A stretch of DNA of 64,000 nucleotides from CAYRYU01 sp964428355 (GCA_964428355.1 CAYRYU010000001.1:1-64000); one strand, 5' to 3'. Positions 9,352-18,993 are shown, counted from the first letter of the stretch. The notes: generated from the letters alone by a model not told the origin. Numbers and translations: made by a program.

Positions 9352-10322
9352 TCACCGGCGCCAACGGGTTCATCGGACGGCACCTGGTTTCCCTGGCGAC
9401 ATCGAAAGGTTTTTCCGTCACGGCCCTCATCCTCCCTGGAACCGACCGCAGCGGTATCGGGAAGGCTTCGATCCTGGAATCGCCCCCCCCCTTTGACAAG
9501 GCGGTTGAAGCCGCCCTGGAACGCCAGGACACGGTGGTCAACCTGGCGGGAAATATGCTCGGAGCCGATCCGTGCCGTTACCGTGCGGCGAACGTGGAAA
9601 CCGTGAGCACCCTGGCGGGGCTGCTGGAGAGAATGGCGGTTCCCCCAAGGTTGATCCACGTTTCCTCGGTGTCCGCGATCGGGCCTTCCCCCCTCGACGG
9701 CCGCGGAAACCCGGTTCCCCTCGCTGAAAATGCCTGTCCAGAACCGATCTGCCTGTATGGGAAGTCCAAACGGGCGGGGGAAAAAGCCCTCCATTCCACG
9801 CTGCGCCGGACGAAAGCGGTCGTCCTCCGGCCCTGTTCGGTTTTCGGCCCCGGAGACCGATCATTCCTTGGGCTGTTCGACCTCGCCCGGAAAGGGGTTT
9901 TCCTGAAAATGGGAACCCGGGCCAAGCGATTCCAGATGATTTTTGCCCCCGACCTCGCGGAGGCGATCCTGGGCGTCGCCCAGTCCCCGTCGGTGGAAGG
10001 CATTTTCAACATCGGAAACCCGAAGGTTCTGTCGGATGACGATTTTTCGCTTGCGCTCGAAACCGCGTCCGGGAAGCCCCTTCGGGCGGTCTTCCTTCCC
10101 CCAGGGGTTCTTTCCCTGGCGGGGAAGCTCTATGATCTGCTGGAGATCGGAACCAGTGTTCCAAGGCTGATGAGCTCGAACAAGGCCCTCGAGATGCGTC
10201 GGCCCGATTGGCTCCAGGATTTCTCGAAATTCCTGGACAAGTTTCCGGGAACGCGGTTTACGCCCTTCCCGGAGGCGGTAGAACGCACGTTCCGCTGGTA
10301 TTCCGACCACTCCTGGATCTGA
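9333..10322 (+). CDS. NAD-dependent epimerase/dehydratase-family protein
   Basis: This 329-residue extended-SDR protein begins with ILITGANGFIGRHL (Rossmann GxxGxxG) and contains the catalytic YGKSK near residue 145, with a conserved Ser upstream (HVSSVSAIG). The ATG at 9333 is inside the end of the SDR gene, giving a 19-base overlap. Downstream, the convergent lipoprotein gene ends 12 bases away. Likely substrates are nucleotide sugars or steroid/isoprenoid-like alcohols; the sequence does not decide. Confidence 0.8.
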   Translation: MAGRILITGANGFIGRHLVSLATSKGFSVTALILPGTDRSGIGKASILESPPPFDKAVEAALERQDTVVNLAGNMLGADPCRYRAANVETVSTLAGLLERMAVPPRLIHVSSVSAIGPSPLDGRGNPVPLAENACPEPICLYGKSKRAGEKALHSTLRRTKAVVLRPCSVFGPGDRSFLGLFDLARKGVFLKMGTRAKRFQMIFAPDLAEAILGVAQSPSVEGIFNIGNPKVLSDDDFSLALETASGKPLRAVFLPPGVLSLAGKLYDLLEIGTSVPRLMSSNKALEMRRPDWLQDFSKFLDKFPGTRFTPFPEAVERTFRWYSDHSWI

Positions 10323-10334
10323 TGGTTCAACAGA

Positions 10335-13091
10335 TCAGGGGGCCGAACGAACCGCGAAGGCACGGCATCTGGGAAGGCCAGGAGATGGGAGCTCCCCCGC
10401 GGTTCTCGCTTCATACTGCACGTAATCCAATTCTGGAAGGTACGTCCAGGCGGTTGTTTCATCCCTGACCGTTGACCAGATCTCGGAATCAGTTCCCATA
10501 TTGAAAACCGCATCGATACGACATCCTGGAGGAGCACCAGAAACATACAGTTCTTTCAGTTCGTCCGTCGTTGGAGTCCGCCAACCGCCGCCATGGAAGA
10601 GCGAAAGCGACGCGACCCAGGCCTGTCCCTCCTCCCATGTGACCTTTCCGATGTCGGCCCCCGAAAGCCACTGGTTCCCCTTCTTGGAATCGGTTATCAC
10701 TCCGTTTCCGTCAATCGAAAATCGAAGCCCCGAGGTCGGCGTGGCGGTGACTTCAACCGAGGGTCCCGACTCGACCCCGGCTTGAATGCCGGTAACGACA
10801 TAATGGTATCCCCGCCCGTTCTCCAGACCGTCGTGCTGATAGGCCCTGTATTGAACGGGGATTCGGTTCCCGGTCCGGGGAGTGACCCCTGCCTCCTTGC
10901 TCCAATAAAGGACAAAGGAATCGAAGTTCACTGCCGTCGTCCACTCCAGGGCAACCGTTCCACTTCCCTCCGTGACCCGGGAAATTAAAGGAGCCGGAGC
11001 AAGGGGCTTGGCTTCGACCACCTGGGTGGGCTGGGATTCCAATCCATCCGAAAGCGCCGTCACCACGAAGTATTTTCGTGAAACGTCGTTGAAAGGTATC
11101 GTCAGCGGGGGAGACACCTTTGCAATAACCTGGCCGTTCTGAGGGGTTACCCCTTCGTTGTCCAGCCAATAGGCATTGAAAGAAGTGATCTCCGGAGGGT
11201 GGTCCCAATCGAGAGTGACCTTCCATTCGGAGGGTGTCACCCGGAGATTCGCCGGAACCGCAGGCGGAACGAGGCTTCGGGCAGGAACCTCCGCGCAGGG
11301 TTGGGAGACTTCACCGTCCTTTGTTGCAGTTACCGTGAAGAAATGCACCGTCCCGGTTGCCGGGTTCTGCAACTGGTACCCCGGGGAAGCCCCCTGAACA
11401 TGGTTTCCGGACTGGAACGCCCCACCGGAGGAGATACTCCAGTGGACGTCATAGGAAAAACCATTGTCGGTATCCCAGAAAAGCGCGATTGTCCCAAGCC
11501 CCCCAACCGCACGGAGGTTTCGGGGGGAGCCGATCCCGCTTACCGCGAAAGCCCTGCCGTTCTGGAGCATGGTTTCCTTGAGAACGCTTTCCCCATGTCC
11601 GTCGAGGAAGTGGAAATATCGCGCGGAAAGATCATTCTCCGAAACCGACCAGACATACCAGGCGTTTTCAAGGAGAAAAGCGGGATCCAGATGATTTTTC
11701 CTGGTGGAGAATCTTTTGTAAAGGCCCTGGAGTTCCGATTCCTTTGGGATCCGCCAGTCCGGGCCAAGTGAGCTAATCCAGGCTTGCGAGGTATTCCAGC
11801 TCATGTCCCGATCAGGTCCTTCCCTCCATCTCTGCCCAGTCAGCGGATGCGTGATGATCCCATCGCCGTCTCTCGTGCAATTCCAACCGGATGGAACCCC
11901 GGTTCTGGTTTCGGTGAAAGGGGTGCTCCCGTTTCCCAGGTTCGCCTTGAGCGCGTAATAATAGGTCTTTCCTGGTTCGAGACCGGAATGCACATACGGT
12001 GTCTGGGCGAATTCCACCACCCGTCCATTCGCGGTAAGGTCTGCGGCGGAGGTGTCTGTCCAATACAGTACGTAGGTCACCGGGAAGGGCTCAGCGATCC
12101 AGGTAATGGTGTTCGTCTCCGTCCCTGAGAGAACGGCGAAGTTCTGCGGCGGAAGAGCCGGACGAACCGTGATCTTCGCGGACGGCGATGATTCCGCCGC
12201 GCCCGTGACCGCGGTCAACCAGAAGGAGTGGTCTTCGAGCATGCTCAGGCCCTGAAGGGTGAAAGGTGAAGATACTCCCCGGACCGGGAACCCTGAAGGA
12301 TTGGGGGAAAAATAAAGGTTGTAGGATTGCGCTCCCGCTACCGGATCCCAGGCGATAACCACCGAGCGGTTTCCGGCGACTACCGAAAGGTGGGGAACCG
12401 CGTCAACCCAACCCAGAAACCGGCTGTAGGCCAGATCGTTGATTCCCGCAACATCGAGGGTCATCCCCGTGAGAACCGTGGAAATCTCGTTCACGATTCC
12501 GTTGAACATTCGCTTGAACTGCACCGGGTCGGCAATCAGGCGAAGAAGGAGAGACGCCTTCACATCAGCCGCAAGGCGGGAATTCTTCGGGGCCACTTCG
12601 ATGACGTTCAGTTGCCCCGCAACGATATCCCCGGCACCGTGGAACTCGGTGTTTCCCTCGACGTTTCCCCCTTCGATAAGGAGTTCACCTACCACGGGGC
12701 GGCAGGGAACCGCAGGAAAGGTGGCTGAGGCTTCCCGGTTCACCACTGGAGTTGTCTGGGAAAGGACCGTAGTGGTTTGGCTCGCGTCACCCACGTTGAT
12801 CAGGGTCAACTTGAAAGTGACCCTGGGTGGGATCTCCTGAGCACGAATCTCGGGGGAAACCCGGGTCGCCGGAAACGTCGAAACATCTGCCCTTTGCTTT
12901 TCCCCAGGGAGAACCAAACGGAAGGTCACCCGTCCCGTTTTTTCCCCGGTCGGGCTGTTAACCGACCCGTCACCGTCGGCTACCAGCCCGGGCGTTTCCG
13001 ATCCTGCGGGGTTAGGGACACCTCCACATCCGAAGCATGGGAAAAGAACGATGCAAAGTGCCGACAAGAAAAAGATTCCCCGGTAAAGCAT
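10335..13091 (-). CDS. Lipoprotein with fibronectin-type III repeats and two DUF1566 (Lcl_C-type) domains
   Basis: The start at 13091 is chosen because GGAGGA lies just upstream and the N-terminus is then a lipoprotein signal ending in a CFGCGG cluster. The 918-residue product has a Thr/Val-rich N-terminal region (about 30-240), then several FN3-like repeats marked by W-D-P, SYNLYFS/SFVLYWS and tyrosine-rich edges such as YHYVVTG. Two DUF1566-like modules are present: DGIITHPLTGQRW near the middle and DGNGVITDSKKGNQW at the C-terminus. In other bacteria such proteins are surface or periplasmic binding proteins. It stands alone, converging on the epimerase gene and divergent from the dehydrogenase gene. 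Confidence 0.75.
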   Translation of the reverse strand: MLYRGIFFLSALCIVLFPCFGCGGVPNPAGSETPGLVADGDGSVNSPTGEKTGRVTFRLVLPGEKQRADVSTFPATRVSPEIRAQEIPPRVTFKLTLINVGDASQTTTVLSQTTPVVNREASATFPAVPCRPVVGELLIEGGNVEGNTEFHGAGDIVAGQLNVIEVAPKNSRLAADVKASLLLRLIADPVQFKRMFNGIVNEISTVLTGMTLDVAGINDLAYSRFLGWVDAVPHLSVVAGNRSVVIAWDPVAGAQSYNLYFSPNPSGFPVRGVSSPFTLQGLSMLEDHSFWLTAVTGAAESSPSAKITVRPALPPQNFAVLSGTETNTITWIAEPFPVTYVLYWTDTSAADLTANGRVVEFAQTPYVHSGLEPGKTYYYALKANLGNGSTPFTETRTGVPSGWNCTRDGDGIITHPLTGQRWREGPDRDMSWNTSQAWISSLGPDWRIPKESELQGLYKRFSTRKNHLDPAFLLENAWYVWSVSENDLSARYFHFLDGHGESVLKETMLQNGRAFAVSGIGSPRNLRAVGGLGTIALFWDTDNGFSYDVHWSISSGGAFQSGNHVQGASPGYQLQNPATGTVHFFTVTATKDGEVSQPCAEVPARSLVPPAVPANLRVTPSEWKVTLDWDHPPEITSFNAYWLDNEGVTPQNGQVIAKVSPPLTIPFNDVSRKYFVVTALSDGLESQPTQVVEAKPLAPAPLISRVTEGSGTVALEWTTAVNFDSFVLYWSKEAGVTPRTGNRIPVQYRAYQHDGLENGRGYHYVVTGIQAGVESGPSVEVTATPTSGLRFSIDGNGVITDSKKGNQWLSGADIGKVTWEEGQAWVASLSLFHGGGWRTPTTDELKELYVSGAPPGCRIDAVFNMGTDSEIWSTVRDETTAWTYLPELDYVQYEARTAGELPSPGLPRCRAFAVRSAP

Positions 13092-13172
13092 GATAGATCC
13101 TCCAACCTTTTCTGGATTTCTATCCCTCTTTCCCAAGAAAGTCAACCTCTGGACCGCCACCTCTCGAGACTC

Positions 13173-13201
13173 TTGAACCGGGTTGGCAGTGTTGGTAGAC
13201 T
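13173..13201 (+). promoter_or_regulatory. Promoter giving a leaderless dehydrogenase mRNA
   Basis: TTGAAC (13173-13178), a 17-base spacer and TAGACT (13196-13201) lie upstream, and only 7 bases separate the -10 box from the ATG at 13209. There is no purine-rich ribosome site between them, so transcription should start at or next to the A of the ATG. Confidence 0.6.
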
Positions 13202-13208
13202 GCCTCCG

Positions 13209-14198
13209 ATGAAGAAAGTCATTCTGAACGGGCGGAAAATCGCCATCGTGGGAGGCCCAGAACCGGTCGCTCCTGATGGCTGGGCCAGAATCTCGCTCCG
13301 ACTCGCCGGTATCTGCGGAACAGACATCGAACTGTCGCGGGGATACAAGGAGTTCTCAGGGACCCTGGGCCACGAGTTCGTTGGAACCGTTGTCCAGAGC
13401 TCGAACCCGGCCTTGCACAACAAGCGGGTGGTGGGGGAGATCAATGTCGGCTGCGGTTCCTGCGACACGTGCCGGGCAGGGATTCGCAACCATTGTCCCT
13501 CCCGTCGGATTCTCGGGATGTGCGGGTTGGACGGTTGCTTTTCGGAATCCTTCCTCCTCCCGGAACTTAATCTGCACGTTGTCCCGGACGACCTTCCCGA
13601 TGAAAAGGCCGTCTTCGTCGAACCTCTTGCTGCAGCCTTCCGGGTCCTTGAACAGGTTTCCGTTTCCCCCGAAACCATTTGCGTGGTTATCGGAGCGGGA
13701 AAACTGGGCATCCTCTGTTCATGGGTATTGAGCACCGTTTCCCGGCACGTCCTGCTGACGGGCAGAAGCGGCAGGAATTTCCCCTGCGCCACATGGAACG
13801 GAATCCTGACGGCCAGGGTGGGGGAGGGGGAAATCCCGGCGGCGGATCTTGTCGTAGACTGCTCCGGTTCACCCGATGGTCTAAAAACCGCATTGGATAT
13901 CGTTCGTCCCCGAGGCACCATAGTCCTTAAATCTACCTTTGCCGGGGATTCGGGAACAAATCCCAGCCTGGCAACCGTCAAGGAGATTTCGGTGAAAGGC
14001 TCCCGGTGCGGGCCTTTTCCTGTGGCTCTCGCGGCCGCGCCCGGGTTCCCGTTGGAACGCCTCATCGAGGCGGTGTTTCCCCTGGAGAATGCCTCCGAGG
14101 CTTTTGCCCGCGCGACCAACCCCGGCTCCCTCAAGGTTCTCCTCAAAGGGGAGTGTCCCGGTTCCGGACTCCCCTGGCTTTCCGATTCAGCCTCCTGA
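13209..14198 (+). CDS. Zinc-dependent medium-chain alcohol dehydrogenase family protein
   Basis: This 329-residue MDR protein has catalytic-zinc ligands in GICGTD and GHEFVG, four structural-zinc cysteines in CGSCDTCRAGIRNHC, the FVEPLAAA segment and a nucleotide-binding VIGAGKLG. It probably oxidises a polyol, sugar alcohol or threonine-like substrate with NAD(P). It is slightly short compared with the usual 340-350 residues. The gene stands alone, divergent from the FN3 lipoprotein gene. The best promoter abuts the ATG (see the separate entry). Substrate unknown. Confidence 0.85.
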   Translation: MKKVILNGRKIAIVGGPEPVAPDGWARISLRLAGICGTDIELSRGYKEFSGTLGHEFVGTVVQSSNPALHNKRVVGEINVGCGSCDTCRAGIRNHCPSRRILGMCGLDGCFSESFLLPELNLHVVPDDLPDEKAVFVEPLAAAFRVLEQVSVSPETICVVIGAGKLGILCSWVLSTVSRHVLLTGRSGRNFPCATWNGILTARVGEGEIPAADLVVDCSGSPDGLKTALDIVRPRGTIVLKSTFAGDSGTNPSLATVKEISVKGSRCGPFPVALAAAPGFPLERLIEAVFPLENASEAFARATNPGSLKVLLKGECPGSGLPWLSDSAS

Positions 14199-14237
14199 TC
14201 ACGGGAGGGGCAATCCCGGGAAGGCAAGGGAAGGGGC

Positions 14238-14357
14238 GTTTGCGAAGCGCCGTCCATGGCTGCAAACGCCCACTTCCCGCATCGTGCGGGTCGGGTCGTT
14301 TGCGAAACGCCATCCGGGCTGCAAACGCCCACTTCCCGCATCGTGCGGGTCGGATCC
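14238..14357. repeat. Two tandem 60-bp repeats containing hairpins
   Basis: Unit 1 (14238-14297) and unit 2 (14298-14357) have an exact 60-base period and differ at only a few positions. Each starts with GTTTGCGAA, contains GCTGCAAAC (inverted relative to GTTTGC) and then a perfect CCCGCA-TCG-TGCGGG hairpin. They fill the gap between the dehydrogenase and folE2 genes. Confidence 0.85.
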
Positions 14358-14373
14358 GGGTTCGAGAATCCCC

Positions 14374-14402
14374 TTGGAAATTTCCGGGAGAAGGACTACA
14401 AT
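14374..14402 (+). promoter_or_regulatory. Probable folE2 promoter
   Basis: TTGGAA (14374-14379), a 17-base spacer and TACAAT (14397-14402) form a strong promoter match about 40 bases before the proposed GTG start. Confidence 0.6.
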
Positions 14403-14443
14403 CAGGCCGTTTTCATTCCCATCGAAAAAGGATTGGCCGAATC

Positions 14444-15268
14444 GTGGTGCTCAGGGACTTGCAGGCGACCAAGGATGAAAGGAAGATCCCGATCGACCAG
14501 GTCGGGGTCAGCGGCCTTCGGGTTCCCATTGTCGTTCTCGACCGGAACCGGGGAAGGCAGGACACCGTGGCCCAGATCACCCTTTCGGTTAACCTGCCCC
14601 ATCATTTCAAGGGAACCCACATGAGCCGGTTCATCGAGGTTCTGAACCGCCACCGCGGCGAGGTGACCATGAACACCGTTCCCGCGATCCTGGCAGACCT
14701 AAAAAAGAAGCTTTCCGCGAAGAGTGCCCGGGTGGAAGTCGCCTTCCCCTACTTCCTCGAGCGCTCCGCCCCCGTTTCCAAGGCCAGGGCGTTGATGGAT
14801 TACGAGTGCCGTTTCGTTGGTGAAGCGAACGGAAGGCACGATGACTTCATCCTGGGAGTCGCGGTTCCGGTCACAAGCGTCTGTCCGTGCAGCAAGGCGA
14901 TAAGTGATTATGGCGCCCACAACCAGAGAGGGAAACTGGAGATCCAGATCCGATGCCGGAAAGCCCGCTCCGGAGCACGTGATCTGGTCTGGATCGAGGA
15001 GTTGATCGAGATCGCCGAGGCTTCGGCATCAGCCCCGGTCTTCGCCATGCTGAAACGTCCCGACGAAAGGCACCTAACCATGCAGGCATTCGACAACCCG
15101 GTTTTCGTTGAGGACATGGTCAGGAACGCGGCTGAAAGGCTCCAGGGCGATCCACGGATCACGTGGTTCCGTATCTTCGCCCTCAACCAGGAAAGCATCC
15201 ACAATCACAACGCCTTCGCCCGTCTGGAGTGGAAGCGAACGAAACACCCGCGCAAAAAAAGGGAATGA
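14444..15268 (+). CDS. folE2: GTP cyclohydrolase IB (FolE2)
   Basis: This 274-residue protein begins LRDLQATKDER, the usual FolE2 N-terminus, and contains the metal-ligand motif VTSVCPCSK near residue 147 and the C-terminal NQESIHNHNAF. It makes dihydroneopterin triphosphate from GTP for folate or related pteridine products. No in-frame ATG fits the family N-terminus. GTG at 14444 or 14447 does, with AAAAAGGA about 11 bases upstream. It is a single gene behind its own promoter. FolE2 uses a range of metals and often backs up the zinc enzyme FolE. Confidence 0.9.
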   Translation: MVLRDLQATKDERKIPIDQVGVSGLRVPIVVLDRNRGRQDTVAQITLSVNLPHHFKGTHMSRFIEVLNRHRGEVTMNTVPAILADLKKKLSAKSARVEVAFPYFLERSAPVSKARALMDYECRFVGEANGRHDDFILGVAVPVTSVCPCSKAISDYGAHNQRGKLEIQIRCRKARSGARDLVWIEELIEIAEASASAPVFAMLKRPDERHLTMQAFDNPVFVEDMVRNAAERLQGDPRITWFRIFALNQESIHNHNAFARLEWKRTKHPRKKRE

Positions 15269-15347
15269 TCTTTAGGGAGTCGCGGGGAAGGCACCGGCAT
15301 GATCCGCACGGGATCAACAACCCTGGGCGCAAAACCCTCCGGGCGAC

Positions 15348-16433
15348 TCAATCTTCGATGATCAGATTCTTCAGGAAAACCTGGCGGGCGCGTTGTTCCT
15401 GGAAGTTCTTTTCAAGAACTGCGTCGATGGGGGTATCCGGATTCGACCCCTGGAAAGCGGGGGGTGCCGGAACCGCGTCCTTGGCTTCCTGGGGAATTAC
15501 GTCGTAGAGCCGCTGGAGATACATTCCCGGGGAATGGGTGCTCACCTTCCCCATACCCGAAAAAGCCTTGTCGGCAATCACGAAATGTCCATCGGAATAA
15601 AGGTTGTTGGGTTTGCAGAAATGGCGGAAGTTCAGCCAGGGAAAGGGAAGCATCGTGACAAGGTCGTGATCGTCAACCCAACGCTCATGGCAGGGAACCC
15701 GGGAAACGAGAGCATCCACGAACGCCTGGTTTCCAAGCCTAGGTCCCGCGAAAACCGAGAGACCTTGGACCGGGATGCCGTCCTGTGCCAGCCGAAGGGC
15801 AACCATCGGAGCCAACCCCGCCCCCAGGCTGTGCCCGGTAACCCAGAGCTTCCTGTCTCCCCCTGCCAGATGCTTCTGAACCAGCCCCTTGAGCTGGGAG
15901 TAAACGATGTCCTGGGCGATGAAGAACCCGCGGTGAACCTTGACACCCTTTCCCCATTCGGGGACGCTTTTCTTGAAGAAATTGAAATCGGTCAGAACCC
16001 AGTCATATGCGATCTTTGACAGGCTGTAGGTGTTTCCCGATGTCGCCTCCGACCCGCGGAAAGCAACGATGGCCAACCTGGAATTGGACATCACGACGAC
16101 CTGGGTATCTCCGGTCTTTCTCCGAAGATTGATGAAATCGAACTCGGTCATTCCAAGAGGAAGGAACTTTTCGCGGTATTTCACCTGGAACTGGTCGAAA
16201 TTCGCCGCGTTCAGGCGATCACCGTAACAGAAAAAGTTCGCGTACATCAGAAGATAGGCGTTGGTGAGATCCCCGGTACCCGCTCCGGGTTGGAATCTCG
16301 TCTGGTAACAATTGGCCCCTGGAGGGGTGACCTGGTCTTGGGCGGGGGAACAGGCAGCGGTGGTGAGAACCAGCAGAACCACGACCAGGCTTTCTCTCAG
16401 CAAGTGGAATGACTCTTTCAACGACCTTCTCAT
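15348..16433 (-). CDS. Class 3 lipase-like lipoprotein
   Basis: The ATG at 16433 has GGAGG 6 nt upstream; the upstream TTG at 16445 overlaps that site and is rejected. The 361-residue product has a lipoprotein-type signal (VVVLLVLTTAACS) and an alpha/beta-hydrolase core with VTGHSLGAGLAPM, whose Ser near residue 200 is the nucleophile. An Asp follows in the GNQAFVDAL strand and a His in STHSPGMYL. It resembles fungal-type triacylglycerol lipases (Lipase_3). It probably acts in the periplasm or outer membrane on lipids. The neighbouring exporter genes on the same strand also suggest an envelope lipid theme. Confidence 0.8.
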   Translation of the reverse strand: MRRSLKESFHLLRESLVVVLLVLTTAACSPAQDQVTPPGANCYQTRFQPGAGTGDLTNAYLLMYANFFCYGDRLNAANFDQFQVKYREKFLPLGMTEFDFINLRRKTGDTQVVVMSNSRLAIVAFRGSEATSGNTYSLSKIAYDWVLTDFNFFKKSVPEWGKGVKVHRGFFIAQDIVYSQLKGLVQKHLAGGDRKLWVTGHSLGAGLAPMVALRLAQDGIPVQGLSVFAGPRLGNQAFVDALVSRVPCHERWVDDHDLVTMLPFPWLNFRHFCKPNNLYSDGHFVIADKAFSGMGKVSTHSPGMYLQRLYDVIPQEAKDAVPAPPAFQGSNPDTPIDAVLEKNFQEQRARQVFLKNLIIED

Positions 16434-16470
16434 TTCTGCCTCCAAATCAGTGACAACGCGACATATCTCA

Positions 16471-16498
16471 ATTATAACCCCAAAACCCTCTTTGGAAA
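16471..16498 (-). promoter_or_regulatory. Probable promoter of the lipase-like lipoprotein gene
   Basis: Reading the minus strand, TTTCCA is followed after about 16 bases by TATAAT (complement of 16471-16476), roughly 38 bases before the ATG. It is the only strong -10 box in this 216-base gap. Confidence 0.5.
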
Positions 16499-16649
16499 GG
16501 GTCCCCGAAGGTAAAGGCCCAAACTCAGTCCGGAACGCGGTTTCAAGGGCGCCCTTAACATGGCCGTTTCATGGAATGTGCATGGAAGAAGCTTGTCATG
16601 CGCCTGGCCCGGGAGGGGTGAGGCGGGAAGGGCAGGCCGCGAAGGCCCT

Positions 16650-18968
16650 TCAGCGAATCGGGGAGACCCTCTTTTCCGGCCCCAGGAGGAGCATTGCTGA
16701 GGGGCAAAAAAGAAGATCGAATACAATGGAAGCGAAAATATTGACGCAAAGCAGAACCCCGATCAGAAACTGGGCTTCGAACTCCGAACCGAGTAGTACG
16801 AGGAAGCCGAAAAACAAGGCGATCGAGGTGGAGATCATCCCCCCCCCGGTTGATGCCAACCCGCGGATTGCACAGTATCGACGGGAGAAACCCTTCGCCA
16901 TCAAACCCCGATAATGATGGAGGAAGTAGAGGGTGTCGTCGACCGCGAGTCCCAACGCAATTCCGAAAATCGTTATCGTGGAGTTCTTGAACGGAATGTC
17001 GAACCACCCCATCACCCCCAGAGTCCCACAAAGAGGGAGAAGGTTCCCGAAGAAGGCGATCGTGACCGTAGTAAGGTCCCTGTGAACAAAGATGAACACC
17101 ATAATGGTGAAAGCCACTACCAGGAGAAAACTGAGTTCGAGATTCCCGAGGATGTTTCTGTAGGCTTCGAGTATCATGACCGTCGACCCCGAAACCTTTA
17201 CGGAAGTCCTTTCGTCCTCCAGTGTGGAGGCGTATGCGCGAACGCGGTCCAGGAACCGGATCGCCCGGGCGGATTCGAAATCGAAGACGCGGGCTTTGAC
17301 CTGGAGGGAGCTGAGGTCTTTGGAAATGAAATTGAGACCCGGCCCGAGCTTTCCTGAAGCCATCAGTAGCCGGAAAACCATCCCCAGACTGGAGTCATCG
17401 GGTGGAAGGACTCCAGCTTCGCCCGGAAAGCCGGAAGTCAGGGTTTTCCAGAGGACCGCCAGGAAATCGGTCATCGAGTCCACCTTGCCGATCTCGGACT
17501 GCCCCCGAAGGAACTCGGTCATCGACGCCGCCTTTCCGACGAAGTGCCGCCGTAGTACAGCCTCCTCCCTCTTCGCCCGGAAAACCACCGAAATCGGAAG
17601 GATTCCGCGGAAAGTCTCCTCTCCCAGCCGGATATGCTTCATCAAGGACGAATCCGGTCGGAAATCATCGAAGATGAAGGCCCGAACGGAAATGGTCCGG
17701 GCGAACCATAGACCGACAAGACCGAAGATCGTCAGGATGGCCAGGACCCACGCGGGCCGCTTCCGGACTACTTTCGCGGCCAGGAAACTCGCGAAGCGCT
17801 TCACATGCGGTCTTCTGGCCCTTCCGGGCACTGTCGGCCCGGGAAAACGGAAGAAACTGAGAACGAAAACAGGCAAAAAAATGACCGAAACCAGAAAAGC
17901 GATTGCCACCCCGAATCCGGAAATCAGGGCGAACTCCCTGATCAGATCGACGTTCGTGTTCAACAGGGAAAGAAACCCGGCCATGGTAGTGATGCAACAA
18001 AGAGCAACCGCCCCCGAGATCTCGCCGAAAACCTCCGCTATCCTATTCTGGTCCCTTGTCCCTGGCTCGGAACGGAGCTTGACCAGGGGATGGATCGAGT
18101 AGGAAGTCCCCGTAATCACGAGAATCACCGGCACAACGGAGGAAAGAAAGGAAAACTTCATCCCCAGGAATCCCATGGATCCGATGCTGAACAGAAGGGT
18201 TAGGAAGGTGTTCGAGATCACGAGCAGGACGTCCCACAGGCCTCCCATGCTGATCCAGAGGACACACAGACAGACCAGGATCGAAAGGGGAAGGAGGCGG
18301 GTTTGGTCGTTCCGGATGAGTTCCATCCCATCCGCCCTTGCGACCGGCATTCCGCTGATGGCGACGCTGATCGATCCGGGGGGGATGAGCCGTTGGAGCT
18401 CTCCGCGAAGGGAACGGAGCGCATCCATCCTTCCCTGGTTGTTGTTGAAAGCAGGTGCCAACCGGACGGGAATGACCGCGCTGTTCATTTTCGGGTTGAG
18501 GAAGTTCCCAAGATAGGGTTTATCGGGAACCAGTTCCCCCTCGAAAGATGCTATCCTGAGCGCGTCGGGTTTCCCTTGCGGAAAAAGGCGGTCCCGGACC
18601 GTCCGGATTTCGATCTCTTCATCGACTTCCATGCCGATATCGGAAAGATCCAGAAAGTTGATCACTTCATGCAGGACGGGGAGACTCGCCACAGCTTTGG
18701 CGATCCTGTCATACCCCTCGAGAAAAGAGGGAGTCAAAACCCCCTCTTTCGACTGAAGGATGACGGTAACCACGTCGTCGTCCCGGTCAAAAGTCTCGAT
18801 GAACTCCCTGTAACCGATGAGACCGGGGTTGTCCCGCGGAAAAAGGCTCTCGATGTTGAAATCCGTCTCCACCCTTCGTGCCCCGACAGCGAAAACGGCG
18901 ACCATGACGACGAGGGTGATCCAAACCGCAATCCGGTGCCCAAGCAGGAAATCGAAGAAGCGCTTCAT
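16650..18968 (-). CDS. RND/MMPL-family exporter
   Basis: This 772-residue membrane protein has two repeated halves. Each half has one N-terminal helix, a large periplasmic loop and five further helices (for example LLPLSILVCLCVLWISMGGLW and LELSFLLVVAFTIMVFIFV), and conserved charged segments follow (LGLAVDDTLYFLHHY in the second half). This is the COG1033/MMPL type, which moves lipids or lipophilic compounds. The ATG at 18968 is preferred over the upstream start because residue 1 then begins MKRFFDFLLGHR, a typical cytoplasmic lead-in to helix 1. It follows the LolA-like gene on the same strand with a hairpin between them. Substrate unknown. Confidence 0.85.
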   Translation of the reverse strand: MKRFFDFLLGHRIAVWITLVVMVAVFAVGARRVETDFNIESLFPRDNPGLIGYREFIETFDRDDDVVTVILQSKEGVLTPSFLEGYDRIAKAVASLPVLHEVINFLDLSDIGMEVDEEIEIRTVRDRLFPQGKPDALRIASFEGELVPDKPYLGNFLNPKMNSAVIPVRLAPAFNNNQGRMDALRSLRGELQRLIPPGSISVAISGMPVARADGMELIRNDQTRLLPLSILVCLCVLWISMGGLWDVLLVISNTFLTLLFSIGSMGFLGMKFSFLSSVVPVILVITGTSYSIHPLVKLRSEPGTRDQNRIAEVFGEISGAVALCCITTMAGFLSLLNTNVDLIREFALISGFGVAIAFLVSVIFLPVFVLSFFRFPGPTVPGRARRPHVKRFASFLAAKVVRKRPAWVLAILTIFGLVGLWFARTISVRAFIFDDFRPDSSLMKHIRLGEETFRGILPISVVFRAKREEAVLRRHFVGKAASMTEFLRGQSEIGKVDSMTDFLAVLWKTLTSGFPGEAGVLPPDDSSLGMVFRLLMASGKLGPGLNFISKDLSSLQVKARVFDFESARAIRFLDRVRAYASTLEDERTSVKVSGSTVMILEAYRNILGNLELSFLLVVAFTIMVFIFVHRDLTTVTIAFFGNLLPLCGTLGVMGWFDIPFKNSTITIFGIALGLAVDDTLYFLHHYRGLMAKGFSRRYCAIRGLASTGGGMISTSIALFFGFLVLLGSEFEAQFLIGVLLCVNIFASIVFDLLFCPSAMLLLGPEKRVSPIR

Positions 18969-18993
18969 TTTTTTCCGTTCCGGAAAACGAAGA

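Noticed and set aside
14238..14357. CRISPR array
   Set aside because: There are only two units, they are contiguous with no variable spacers, and no cas gene is near.
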